Made by a program: the position numbers and the translations under genes
Shown: positions 1-6,677 of the stretch, one piece after another
How positions within the stretch are numbered: position 1 is the stretch's first letter
Layout: every line of letters starts with the position of its first letter
Notes under the pieces: model-generated
What the model was told of the DNA's origin: nothing
The model's input: only the letters and a program-made list of their open reading frames with translations
Database searches by the model: none
DNA from: UBA10677 sp045654245
Lineage (GTDB): Bacteria > Bacillota > Clostridia > Christensenellales > Pumilibacteraceae
Assembly (NCBI GenBank): GCA_045654245.1
Contig: JAZOMX010000029.1
Span: 1-23,242 of the forward strand
Length of the DNA: 23,242 bases
Direction: 5' to 3'

Positions 1-2
1 AT

Positions 3-896
3 AAGAATGGACTGTATGAAAAATGTATTAAAGATTTTAAATATTTTTTAGAATGCGAGCAGGTGTTAGAGCACTTAGCTGTTATTGATGATTATAGTGG
101 GACCGGGGCTACATTTATTAAGTATATAAATAAGCTAATAACTATTAATCCTAAAATTAGGAATTCCAAAATATATTTTTTAACAATTCATATTTCTAAA
201 GATGCAATAAAAAATATAAAAAGTTTTTCTGTTGCTGAGGGAATAGCTATTAATTGTGTGAGTTTAGATGTTAGTAGCAGGGCGTTTGAGGAAGATTATA
301 TTTACGATGCAATAAATGCAAAAATAGCAAAAGAGAAATATGAAAAAATGTGTGAATGTCGTAAATTGGCACTAGATAAATGGTTTGGATATAAAGAAAT
401 AGCGGCATTAGTTGCTTTTGAGTATAATACCCCTAACAATACGCTAGGATTGTTTTGGGGTGAACTAGATGACTTTTTTTCATTATTTGTTAGGAAGAAG
501 AAAGCTAGAACGAAGATTGACGCACTAAAAGAAAAAGCAAAGCAAAATAAAAATTTCAGAAAAAGTAAAATTCTTATTCAGAATATAGAAGATACTCGAC
601 TTAATATGTTTATGGTATATTGTGTTGCATGGAAAAAACAATTGTCCATAACAAAAGCATGTTACGATTTTGGTTTTACGGATAAACAATTTAGAGATGT
701 TATTACATATTTAATAGAAAAAGAATATTTAGAATTCGAAGAGGGCAAAATAATTGCTTCGGATAAAATGAGAAAGTATATTTTTTCGAGTAGATTTAAG
801 GGTTTTAAGGAATTATATTATAAAATGGAAAAAGAAAATAAAATAGCTAATGTCCAGGAAGATAATTATATCCCAATAAATTTCAAATTAAATTAG
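3..896 (+). CDS. Retron-associated PRTase-winged-helix effector (5' partial)
   Basis: The reading frame is open to the left edge of the window, so the N-terminus is missing; GTG at 63 is only the first start-like codon inside the window. Counting from that codon, residues 7-17 read VIDDYSGTGAT, a type I phosphoribosyltransferase PRPP-loop signature (hydrophobic strand, DD, TGxT). Residues 122-132, NTPNNTLGLFW, resemble a motif I associate with the PRTase-CE proteins of bacterial conflict systems. Residues about 183-235 have the helix-turn-helix and wing pattern of a winged-helix DNA-binding domain. The gene ends at the 5' base of the msr-msd RNA and lies in the same direction as the reverse transcriptase, so it is very likely the effector of that retron. 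From memory, PRTase plus wHTH partners define type III retrons in the Mestre classification. Very AT-rich. The substrate of the PRTase domain is unknown. Confidence 0.8.
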   Translation, partial: KNGLYEKCIKDFKYFLECEQVLEHLAVIDDYSGTGATFIKYINKLITINPKIRNSKIYFLTIHISKDAIKNIKSFSVAEGIAINCVSLDVSSRAFEEDYIYDAINAKIAKEKYEKMCECRKLALDKWFGYKEIAALVAFEYNTPNNTLGLFWGELDDFFSLFVRKKKARTKIDALKEKAKQNKNFRKSKILIQNIEDTRLNMFMVYCVAWKKQLSITKACYDFGFTDKQFRDVITYLIEKEYLEFEEGKIIASDKMRKYIFSSRFKGFKELYYKMEKENKIANVQEDNYIPINFKLN

Positions 897-903
897 GAGG
901 TGA
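895..903 (+). promoter_or_regulatory. Full-length Shine-Dalgarno with no adjacent ORF
   Basis: AGGAGGTGA is complementary to nine bases of the 16S rRNA 3' tail. It overlaps the TAG stop of the upstream effector gene and ends two bases before the a1 arm of the retron RNA. No start codon leading to a useful ORF lies 5-10 bases downstream; the first ATG, at 918, opens only four codons. It may serve the reverse transcriptase across the folded RNA (see findings), or it may be a relic. Confidence 0.55.
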
Positions 904-905
904 AC

Positions 906-1240
906 ACATAGGAATTAATGCTTAGAAAATGAAAAACAGGTAGTTTTTCTATTCATTTAGGCTACTTTCAGCCATATGCCTGCTGCGGGAGGGAGGTTGG
1001 TTGGAGGCGCACGCGCTCTTTCCAATCCATCCCATCCCTATCCGCAAGCATAAGCATATGGCTTCGCCAGAATGCATTTACCAATAATGAGGTTCAATTT
1101 TCAATTTCTGCTTAAATTTCAATTGAACCTCAGCACTTTCGCTCTCGCGGGCTCCATCAAAGTGCTGCAATTTGCTTGATGTTTTGTAACATCTGCGCAT
1201 ATTGCATAATAACAGGATTAGTAAGTGTTAATTCCTATGT
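906..1240 (+). ncRNA. Retron msr-msd RNA
   Basis: This gene-free stretch between effector and reverse transcriptase is bounded by inverted repeats. CATAGGAATTAA at 907-918 is exactly complementary to 1228-1239, and the helix extends to 906-924 with 1222-1240 (19 bp, two G-U pairs), as expected for retron a1/a2. G925, in CTTAGA just after a1, is the natural candidate for the branching guanosine. Inside are: a 7-bp hairpin 931-937/943-949 with extra pairs at 927-930/955-958; a long arm closed by 971-979/1054-1062 (9 bp) and extended by 984-988/1042-1046 and G-rich/C-rich strands; a perfect 12-bp stem 1088-1099/1121-1132; a perfect 9-bp stem 1131-1139/1159-1167; and a final arm 1166-1171/1201-1206 enclosing 1178-1183/1188-1193. 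Base 1132 or 1131 can join only one of the two neighbouring stems, and 1166-1167 likewise. The 3' arms are the likeliest msd template because reverse transcription starts near a2. The msr/msd boundary cannot be fixed by eye. Confidence 0.85.
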
Positions 1241-1251
1241 TTCATATATAT

Positions 1252-2265
1252 ATGGCTACAAAAGAAAAAATAGATAAGGCGCTGCAAAAAGGAATAATAT
1301 CGGCAGAAACGGCTAATGAGTTAAAAGAATACAACGATAGATTGACTCGAAACAACATGCCGATTATTTATAATCTAAGACATTTAAGAAAAATATTAAA
1401 AATTAAGAAAAAGGAGCAAAACAAATATTTCGGAAATGAAAGGAATGAGTATCACACGTTTTATATTCCAAAAAAGAATGGTAGTAAACGCATGATAGAG
1501 GCTCCATCAGATAGATTAAAAAGCTATCAACTGTGGATTAAAGAGAATATATTAGATAAAATAAACGTCTCTACTAATGCAAGAGGCTTTAGGAAAAATT
1601 ATTCTATTTTAGATAATGCAAAAGAACATGTTAACAAAGATTTAGTAATAAATATAGATTTAAAAGATTTTTTCCCTTCTATAACATACAATAGGGTTTA
1701 TAAAATATTTGCTTATGTTGGATATACAAATGAAGTAGCTCATTTGTTAACTCAATTATGCACTAATAAAGAGAATGTATTACCACAAGGTTCTCCAGCA
1801 AGTCCTGTAATTTCAAATATCGTAGCTTTAAAGTTGGATAAAAGGTTGAGTTCTTTAGCGAATAAATTTAACTGTTCGTATACAAGATATGCAGATGACA
1901 TAACGTTTTCTGGTTGTATAGGTATAAAAAACATGCTATTGACAGTGGAAAAAATAATAATTGAAGAGAAATTTTCAATTAACGATGCTAAGGTTCGATT
2001 ACAATATAAAAATCAAAGACAGGAGGTTACTGGATTAATAGTTAATGAAAAAATTGCAGTTTCGCCAAAAATAATCAAAGAAATAGATAATGCAATATAT
2101 TACTGTTTAAAATTTGGTGTTGCAAGTCATATGCAAAAAATAGGGTGTGATAAATCATTTTACAAAGAACATTTATATGGACTTGCTTATTTTATTAAGA
2201 TGATAAATGAGGACATGGGAGAGAAATATTTATCGAAGCTTGATGATATAAGTTGGGCATATTAA
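1252..2265 (+). CDS. Retron-type reverse transcriptase
   Basis: This is an RNA-directed DNA polymerase that would copy the adjacent msd RNA into msDNA primed from a 2'-OH. Numbered from ATG 1252 (337 aa), it shows retron-specific NAKEH (122-126), the first catalytic Asp in NIDLKDFF (D136), LPQGSPASP (177-185), the YADD box (213-216) and VTG (259-261). Length and motif order fit stand-alone retron RTs with no fused effector. The start is uncertain: GTG 1225 and ATG 1237 lie within the a2 strand, and ATG 1252 is the first start clear of it. None has a good local Shine-Dalgarno except weak AGGA at 1214-1217. Codon use is AT-rich, like the upstream effector and unlike the metabolic genes after 6.7 kb, which supports horizontal acquisition. 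Confidence 0.92.
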   Translation: MATKEKIDKALQKGIISAETANELKEYNDRLTRNNMPIIYNLRHLRKILKIKKKEQNKYFGNERNEYHTFYIPKKNGSKRMIEAPSDRLKSYQLWIKENILDKINVSTNARGFRKNYSILDNAKEHVNKDLVINIDLKDFFPSITYNRVYKIFAYVGYTNEVAHLLTQLCTNKENVLPQGSPASPVISNIVALKLDKRLSSLANKFNCSYTRYADDITFSGCIGIKNMLLTVEKIIIEEKFSINDAKVRLQYKNQRQEVTGLIVNEKIAVSPKIIKEIDNAIYYCLKFGVASHMQKIGCDKSFYKEHLYGLAYFIKMINEDMGEKYLSKLDDISWAY

Positions 2266-2538
2266 CAAGGTAATAACTTTCTTACATAATACTATTGGCT
2301 CTATCGATTCCTTATTCTAGTAAAAACCGGAATAGAGGGCGGTTTAATACGAGATTGAATCCCTGCGAGAGTGAAAATAAATGTGTATTTTTAAAAAATC
2401 GCGTTAGAATAGAAATAGAATAGACATATTACGAATTTTATTCCACATCACAAAAATCTCGTGTAAAGACGAAAAATATGCTTTGATAAAACGAATAATA
2501 TGTTCGCAAAATCAAATAAAAAATTAAGCGTTGATTCT
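2266..2538. other. AT-rich non-coding tail of the retron island
   Basis: No convincing gene. Weak structure is visible: a 6-bp stem 2324-2329/2340-2345 with a 10-base loop, competing with pairing of CTCTA and TTCC (2299-2311) to GGAATAGAG (2329-2337). There is no T-tract, so this is not a clear terminator. Bases 2273-2281 (ATAACTTTC) followed by TTACATA resemble, inverted and imperfectly, the repeats at 6193-6225. Confidence 0.4.
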
Positions 2539-2547
2539 ATGGCTTAC

Positions 2548-2591
2548 CTCCTAAGCGACCGATTTGGGTTCGAGTCCCGACGGGAAGACCA
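2548..2591 (+). repeat. tRNA-Arg(CCU) 3'-half fragment, attachment-site remnant
   Basis: The segment reads as the 3' part of a tRNA: anticodon loop CTCCTAA (2548-2554, anticodon CCU with U33 and A37), GCGAC as 3' anticodon strand, a four-base variable region, T-arm TTGGG-TTCGAGT-CCCGA, acceptor strand CGGGAAG, discriminator A and CCA ending at 2591. The sequence before the loop (GGCTTAC) cannot pair as an anticodon stem, and no D-arm or 5' acceptor precedes it. It is therefore a displaced tRNA 3' end, as left by tyrosine-recombinase integration at a tRNA gene. A related copy lies at 6330-6374, and similarity begins about nine bases upstream of the loop in both (ATGGCTT). Confidence 0.7.
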
Positions 2592-2630
2592 AAAACCAGC
2601 CTTTTTCATAACGAAAAGGCTGGTTTTATT
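2592..2630 (+). terminator. Intrinsic terminator after the tRNA fragment
   Basis: A perfect 14-bp stem, 2592-2605 with 2614-2627 (CCAGCC/GGCTGG core flanked by A4 and T4), with an 8-base loop and a T-rich end. It directly follows the CCA of the tRNA fragment, as a tRNA gene's own terminator would. The stem is symmetric, so it could work in both directions. Confidence 0.85.
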
Positions 2631-2666
2631 AATATTTAGAATTTTTTATTTGCGTATAGTATCGTC

Positions 2667-2695
2667 TTGCAATATTTGTCAAAATATGGTAAAAT
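2667..2695 (+). promoter_or_regulatory. Sigma-A promoter for the cassette
   Basis: TTGCAA (2667-2672), a 17-base spacer and TAAAAT (2690-2695) give an expected start near 2702, about 20 bases before the GTG at 2724. The TTG of the -35 is in frame with the gene but is better read as promoter than as start codon. Confidence 0.65.
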
Positions 2696-2723
2696 ATTTA
2701 TAGGTAACTTGGAGTTAATTGAC

Positions 2724-4259
2724 GTGAATTTAAATAATTATCAAAGTGAAGAAAAAACAAAGATTGAGAATGCAGAAAAGCTTTTAAAAATTGCAAAAGC
2801 AAATAGAGTTAACTCATATGTGGATGTAACCCCATTTGTGTTGGATTATTGCGTTCCTTTTGTTGATTATGACGGCTTTTTTTGTGCGAAAGGCGAAGTT
2901 GTGGTTTACGCTTGTCCTGCCAATGTTTTTAAGGATAAGGAACAAGTTATTGGTTATCGTGGGCGTTCAATGGGCTCAAGTGTTCGCATTACAAAAGGAT
3001 GGTATATGCGAAGAAGTCGTTCAGGAAGTAGCGCAATACGTGCAGAGATTAGAAAGTATTATAATGGCGACCTAATTGTTACAAACAAAAGAATAGTTTT
3101 CATAGGTAAAGATGAAAGTTTTGAGTGCGGCGTAGAAAAAATCGGTGCTATTAAATTATTGAGTAAAGGTAGTTTTGTCTTACAGTTTGGTAGAACATCC
3201 GAAAATATAAGCGTTGATATTAACATAACAGAGTACGCTTACGGTTTAATCAATTATGTAGTCAAAGCGCATAGGGATGGCGAAGATGTATGCCGGATGG
3301 TGGAAAAATCTTATGCCGATATGACGGAAGAACAAAAAGCGTTATGCGAAAGAGTTAAGCAAGAAACAGACCAATTAAAAATTCCTAAAGAGAAAGGAGC
3401 AAATAGTGGTCTTTGGAATATTGTAAAAATATTATGGGTAATAGTAGGGTTAGTGGCTGTTATAGGTATAGCAATTGCAATAGGCAATTCGTGTTCAAAA
3501 GATAACCCTCCAAGTAGTAGCGACAACATTTACGTACAATCTTTTAATTGTACCGAAGAGCAAGCGCTTGATATGGAAACTGTATTTGAAGAAACAGGTA
3601 TTGTTTTAACAAAGAAAAACAACGTATCAAGAGTTCAAGACTATGACAATTTATATCATAACAATACGATTTGTTACAGAATATATGATTGTGCAAAATA
3701 TCAACAATTAGGAACAACGCATAATGCGACTGCTTATCTTTTTGTTAATAATGATTACGACATAATTGATATTGAAATGGAAGACTGTTTTTTATATAAC
3801 AATGGTGAATTTGTTCAAACGGCACAATTTGTTTTAACGGTTGGACAATATAAAAAATATTTTACTACCCCTTGCCCTATATCAATCAACGGTGGAACTA
3901 TTGTTAAAAATGATGAAACCTACGAAGTTGAATTAAATTTGCAAAACAATACTGAAAAAACTTATGATAAATCAATACATCTTTATATAAGATGCAAAGA
4001 TTCTAATGGTGAAATTTTAAAACATACAGAAGGATATACTTGGGTTAACGTAAGAATACCATATAACTTTCATATAAGCGCTAATGGATATCAAAATATA
4101 GATGTTAATATTACGGGATTTGAAAATATTAGCTCAATAGATGTTTGCATTTATAGTGTTGGTATTGATAATTGGACAAGCTGGGGTATCTCTGAAGCAT
4201 ATCTAACAACTGAAATAGCAAATGAATTTTGTGTTTTCAAAACTATTTATTTAAAATAA
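2724..4259 (+). CDS. Membrane protein with cytosolic PH-like domain
   Basis: Function unknown. I chose GTG 2724 (511 aa) because GGAG at 2711-2714 lies nine bases upstream; the longer frame from TTG 2667 would start inside the promoter. Residues about 55-170 contain GDLIVTNKRIVFIG (115-128) and the alternating strands typical of bacterial PH/GRAM-like domains. A charged linker follows, then one clear membrane helix (about 232-254), then a Ser/Pro-rich spacer (259-267). The rest, to 511, is a mostly beta, Asn-rich domain predicted outside the cell. There is no N-terminal signal peptide, so topology is probably N-in/C-out. It is the first gene of the three-gene cassette between the tRNA fragments. 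The architecture suggests a membrane sensor or anchored effector, but that is inference. Strongly AT-rich, like its neighbours. Confidence 0.75.
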   Translation: MNLNNYQSEEKTKIENAEKLLKIAKANRVNSYVDVTPFVLDYCVPFVDYDGFFCAKGEVVVYACPANVFKDKEQVIGYRGRSMGSSVRITKGWYMRRSRSGSSAIRAEIRKYYNGDLIVTNKRIVFIGKDESFECGVEKIGAIKLLSKGSFVLQFGRTSENISVDINITEYAYGLINYVVKAHRDGEDVCRMVEKSYADMTEEQKALCERVKQETDQLKIPKEKGANSGLWNIVKILWVIVGLVAVIGIAIAIGNSCSKDNPPSSSDNIYVQSFNCTEEQALDMETVFEETGIVLTKKNNVSRVQDYDNLYHNNTICYRIYDCAKYQQLGTTHNATAYLFVNNDYDIIDIEMEDCFLYNNGEFVQTAQFVLTVGQYKKYFTTPCPISINGGTIVKNDETYEVELNLQNNTEKTYDKSIHLYIRCKDSNGEILKHTEGYTWVNVRIPYNFHISANGYQNIDVNITGFENISSIDVCIYSVGIDNWTSWGISEAYLTTEIANEFCVFKTIYLK

Positions 4260-4260
4260 A

Positions 4261-4284
4261 CCTATATTTGTAGTTATATATAGG
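4261..4284 (+). other. Intergenic inverted repeat
   Basis: CCTATAT (4261-4267) pairs with ATATAGG (4278-4284) around a 10-base loop directly after the stop codon. There is no T-tract, so it could be an attenuating or mRNA-end structure rather than a true terminator. Confidence 0.35.
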
Positions 4285-4317
4285 CGATAAAACCTACTTA
4301 GAAACAAAGGAGAAAAA

Positions 4318-5340
4318 ATGAAACCAAGAATTTTTGTCAGTTCAACATATTACGACTTAAAATATATCAGAAATGATTTGGAAAATTTTATTAAGAGTTT
4401 TGGATATGAATCCGTTTTATTTGAAAGTGGAGATATTGCATTTGTTCCAAATAATGATATAGAAAATTGTTGTTATAGTGAAATTAAAAATTGTCATATG
4501 TTTATTTTGATAATAGGCGGAAGATACGGAAGTTTATCGACGCAAAACCAAAGTGCGTATGATGACTTTGTTTCTTCAATAACCCTTAAAGAGTATTTAA
4601 ACGCTAAAGAAATTCATTTGCCTGTATATGTATTTGTAGATAAAAAGGTAGAATCGGAATATAGAACCTACTTGAGCAATAAGGATGCAGAAATAAAATA
4701 CGCATATGTTGACAATGTATGTGTTTATAAGTTTATAGAAAAAATATATACAAATAACGAATTTGTATATACCTTTGATAATTTTGATGATATAAGAAAA
4801 CAATTAATAGAACAATGGGCAGGATTAATGTTTTTGCATTTAAGGAAATTAAAGGAAGAAAAACAATTAGACACATTAAGTGGAGAAATAGAGAATTTAA
4901 AAAGTATATCATCTCGTATAGATATAGCAGTTAGTAGTATTTTGAAAAAGACAGCCAATGAAAATGAAGTAAAAGCGGTTAATAAAGAACAATCATCAGC
5001 TATGGTTACCTTAACAGCAAAACGATTTGCTTCATTGTTTCCTTATTTTTATCCCAAAACAGAATATTTGCAATTGGAAAAATTTGTAACTGAATTGATG
5101 AAGTTTTTTAGTTCTGAAAATATGACAAAAAATTATACAACTAAGGATGCATCGCTACATATTAAAGAAATGTTTCTTAAAATATTTAGTATCAAAACAG
5201 ATGATTTTAACCCGTTAGAAATAAAGGAACTTTATAGATTTTACAATAAAGAAAGAGATACAATAATAAATAATGGTATTAAGGATTTCATAAAACAAGT
5301 TTCTGAAGAAATTTTAAGAACAAAAGTTTTGCCTTTTTAG
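4318..5340 (+). CDS. DUF4062 domain protein
   Basis: The N-terminus (residues 1-72) matches the DUF4062 pattern: KPRIFVSSTYYDL at the start, then a second strand with a conserved Glu (FESGD) and a late hydrophobic strand ending IIGGRYGS. The family has a TIR/nucleotide-hydrolase-like alpha/beta fold and often forms the N-terminal module of STAND-type NTPases and other conflict proteins. Here it is a 340-aa protein without a P-loop NTPase. The remainder is helical, with a likely coiled coil at about 170-205 and a C-terminal helical domain of unknown type. AAGGAG lies six bases before the ATG. Genes on both sides encode membrane proteins, so it may signal to or act with them. Catalytic activity cannot be judged from sequence alone. 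Confidence 0.85.
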   Translation: MKPRIFVSSTYYDLKYIRNDLENFIKSFGYESVLFESGDIAFVPNNDIENCCYSEIKNCHMFILIIGGRYGSLSTQNQSAYDDFVSSITLKEYLNAKEIHLPVYVFVDKKVESEYRTYLSNKDAEIKYAYVDNVCVYKFIEKIYTNNEFVYTFDNFDDIRKQLIEQWAGLMFLHLRKLKEEKQLDTLSGEIENLKSISSRIDIAVSSILKKTANENEVKAVNKEQSSAMVTLTAKRFASLFPYFYPKTEYLQLEKFVTELMKFFSSENMTKNYTTKDASLHIKEMFLKIFSIKTDDFNPLEIKELYRFYNKERDTIINNGIKDFIKQVSEEILRTKVLPF

Positions 5341-5370
5341 ATACCTACTAATTTCAATACTCTATACATG

Positions 5371-5399
5371 TTGTTTTGAATATTTATTTAAAATAATAT
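5371..5399 (+). promoter_or_regulatory. Candidate promoter for the two-TM gene
   Basis: TTGTTT (5371-5376), 17 bases, TAATAT (5394-5399), followed by a leader of about 55 bases to the ATG at 5461. It suggests the last cassette gene can be expressed on its own. In such AT-rich DNA a chance match is possible. Confidence 0.45.
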
Positions 5400-5460
5400 A
5401 GCTAATTCTTTAAGGACTCGCATTTATTAAGGGATTAAAAAAGTAACAGAGGAGAAAAAA

Positions 5461-6093
5461 ATGGATAAAAATAAACAGCCTTTTTCTCAAAGGCATCCAA
5501 AATGGAATCTTTTTTTAGGATTTATATTATTATTGATTATAATTGCTTTAATAGGCGGTGTTGCATATTTAATAATCAATGCAATAGCTTTTGGCATAAC
5601 GAGTATAGTTAATTGGATTGCTTCCTTATCTTCTACAATGGATGCGGTTGTTGTGGTAGCTCTTATAACAGGTGCTGTGTCAATTATTGGTGTGATTATT
5701 TCGTCTATTTTCGCAAAAGTTATAGAGTATAAACACAAAAGACAAGAATACCTTACTCACAAAAGAGAAGAATCTTATAGTGGTTTTGTAGAAATGGTTT
5801 ATAAGATACAACAAAATGGCAAAAACAACTTCACTTACACACAACAAGAAATGATGGACGATTTACTTAAGTTTTCTAAACAGATTACTTTGTGGGGGTC
5901 TTCTAAAGTTGTAAATAAATGGGTGCAATTTAAGGAAAATGGGGCTGACCCTCAAAAGGCTGCAAAAAATTTATTCTTAGTTGAGGATATAATGAATGAG
6001 ATGCGAAAAGATTTGGGGCTAAAAAGAGTTCAAAAAGGTAATTTGTTGGCTTTCTTCGTAAATGACATAAAACAAGCAATGAAGAAGAAATAA
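5461..6093 (+). CDS. Two-TM protein with soluble C-terminal domain
   Basis: Function not recognised. GAGGAG lies six bases before the ATG. Residues about 15-45 and 62-92 are membrane helices, separated by a short loop. Residues 93-210 are soluble and charged, with KQITLWGSSKVVNKWVQF in the middle and a MRKDLGLK...GNLLAFFVNDIK ending that reads like a conserved family tail. The positive flanks suggest both termini face the cytoplasm. A two-TM module joined to a small cytosolic domain is common among membrane-acting effectors of defence systems, but nothing here proves that role. The gene is followed by a strong intrinsic terminator and closes the cassette. AT-rich. Confidence 0.7.
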   Translation: MDKNKQPFSQRHPKWNLFLGFILLLIIIALIGGVAYLIINAIAFGITSIVNWIASLSSTMDAVVVVALITGAVSIIGVIISSIFAKVIEYKHKRQEYLTHKREESYSGFVEMVYKIQQNGKNNFTYTQQEMMDDLLKFSKQITLWGSSKVVNKWVQFKENGADPQKAAKNLFLVEDIMNEMRKDLGLKRVQKGNLLAFFVNDIKQAMKKK

Positions 6094-6104
6094 TAGCTTT
6101 TTAA

Positions 6105-6149
6105 AATAGGCAGATTTCTAATAATATAGGCATCTGCTTATTGTTTTTT
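6105..6149 (+). terminator. Intrinsic terminator of the cassette
   Basis: An 11-bp stem with one G-U pair, 6105-6115 (AATAGGCAGAT) with 6132-6142, followed by G and six T residues. It lies 12 bases after the stop of the two-TM gene. Confidence 0.85.
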
Positions 6150-6165
6150 ATTGAGTTGCAAAATT

Positions 6166-6225
6166 GGTATAAAATCGGTATAAATTTACTTTGAAAGTTA
6201 TGTAACAATACGAAAGTTATGTAAC
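6166..6225 (+). repeat. Two sets of short direct repeats
   Basis: GGTATAAA occurs at 6166-6173 and 6177-6184 (11-base period). GAAAGTTATGTAAC occurs at 6193-6206 and 6212-6225 (19-base period, exact). They lie about 95-155 bases inside the cassette from the second tRNA fragment. Paired direct repeats at that place are what integrase arm-type binding sites look like; other protein-binding roles are equally possible. Confidence 0.6.
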
Positions 6226-6329
6226 GGGAAATGATATTTTTAATATAAAAAACCTCGCATTTTTAATAAAAACGCACCGAACTTAACGGAAATGAATACT
6301 TTTTATAAAACTTTTACAATGGCTTTACA

Positions 6330-6374
6330 CTCCTAAGCGATAGACTGTGGGGGCAATTCCCGTCGGAAAGGCCA
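6330..6374 (+). repeat. Degenerate second tRNA-Arg(CCU)-like 3' fragment
   Basis: The segment has the same layout as 2548-2591: CTCCTAA loop (6330-6336), GCGAT, a five-base variable region, a 5-7-5 T-arm (GTGGG/CCCGT), a seven-base acceptor strand, discriminator G and CCA (6372-6374). The T-loop reads GGCAATT instead of TTCNANN, so it could not give a normal tRNA. Similarity to the first copy starts upstream at ATGGCTT (6319). With that copy it brackets about 3.8 kb and likely marks the chromosomal end of an integrated element. Confidence 0.6.
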
Positions 6375-6377
6375 AAA

Positions 6378-6411
6378 GAGATTGTTCGCAAGAGCAATCT
6401 CGTTATTTTTT
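6378..6411 (+). terminator. Intrinsic terminator after second tRNA fragment
   Basis: GAGATTGTTC (6378-6387), a GCAA tetraloop and GAGCAATCTC (6392-6401), then GTTATTTTTT. Its position mirrors the terminator after the first fragment, but its sequence is unrelated. Confidence 0.85.
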
Positions 6412-6447
6412 GCTTTCTTAAACTTTGCGGAGGCGATGCGTTTTGCA

Positions 6448-6476
6448 TTGATATTTTTCTTCAAAAGGATTATAAT
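6448..6476 (+). promoter_or_regulatory. Strong promoter of a short transcript
   Basis: TTGATA (6448-6453), exactly 17 bases, TATAAT (6471-6476). No gene longer than about 25 codons follows before the hairpin at 6605-6646, so the expected product is an RNA of roughly 165 nt. Confidence 0.6.
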
Positions 6477-6526
6477 ATACCCATACCACATTTTTTTATT
6501 ATATCATAGGAGTAGGTTTCTTCTAT

Positions 6527-6598
6527 TTGCCTCGCCGAGTTGAGTACGCTAAAATATTAATTGCCGACTTAATGAAGAAGTTTGTCGCAGATAAATAA
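6527..6598 (+). other. Possible small ORF or gene remnant (23 codons)
   Basis: The frame from TTG 6527 to TAA 6598 encodes a 23-residue basic, hydrophobic peptide (PRRVEYAKILIADLMKKF then VADK). AGGAG at 6508-6512 is 14 bases away, too far to be a good RBS, and no ATG is available. The frame is also open upstream. It may be the C-terminal remnant of a gene cut by the island, a small protein, or chance. Confidence 0.25.
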
Positions 6599-6604
6599 TA
6601 AAGA

Positions 6605-6646
6605 AAAAACGATCAATCGTCCCAAGTGGAACGCTTGGCCGTTTTT
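6605..6646 (+). terminator. Hairpin with T-tract, likely terminator
   Basis: The outer stem AAAAACG (6605-6611) pairs with CGTTTTT (6640-6646) and the inner stem CCAAG (6622-6626) with CTTGG (6634-6638), with a 10-base 5' bulge. It would end the short transcript and insulate the permease promoter downstream. Confidence 0.5.
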
Positions 6647-6677
6647 CGTAAGTTCTTATTCTACAAAGAGAAAACAC

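Noticed and set aside
906..1240. CRISPR array or riboswitch
   Set aside because: The repeats are inverted, not regularly spaced direct repeats, and the a1/a2 pairing with a retron RT next to it explains the structure better.
1752..1934. Minus-strand ORF inside the reverse transcriptase
   Set aside because: It is the antisense shadow of the conserved RT motifs.
2539..2591. Intact tRNA gene
   Set aside because: Only the anticodon loop to CCA is present; no D-arm, 5' acceptor or pairing anticodon strand is found upstream.
2500..2703. 67-codon ORF on the plus strand
   Set aside because: It runs through the tRNA fragment, the terminator and the promoter, has no RBS, and its peptide resembles nothing.
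2667..2723. Earlier TTG start for the PH-like protein
   Set aside because: The TTG is the first half of a good -35 box and the expected transcript begins after it; GTG 2724 has a well-placed GGAG.
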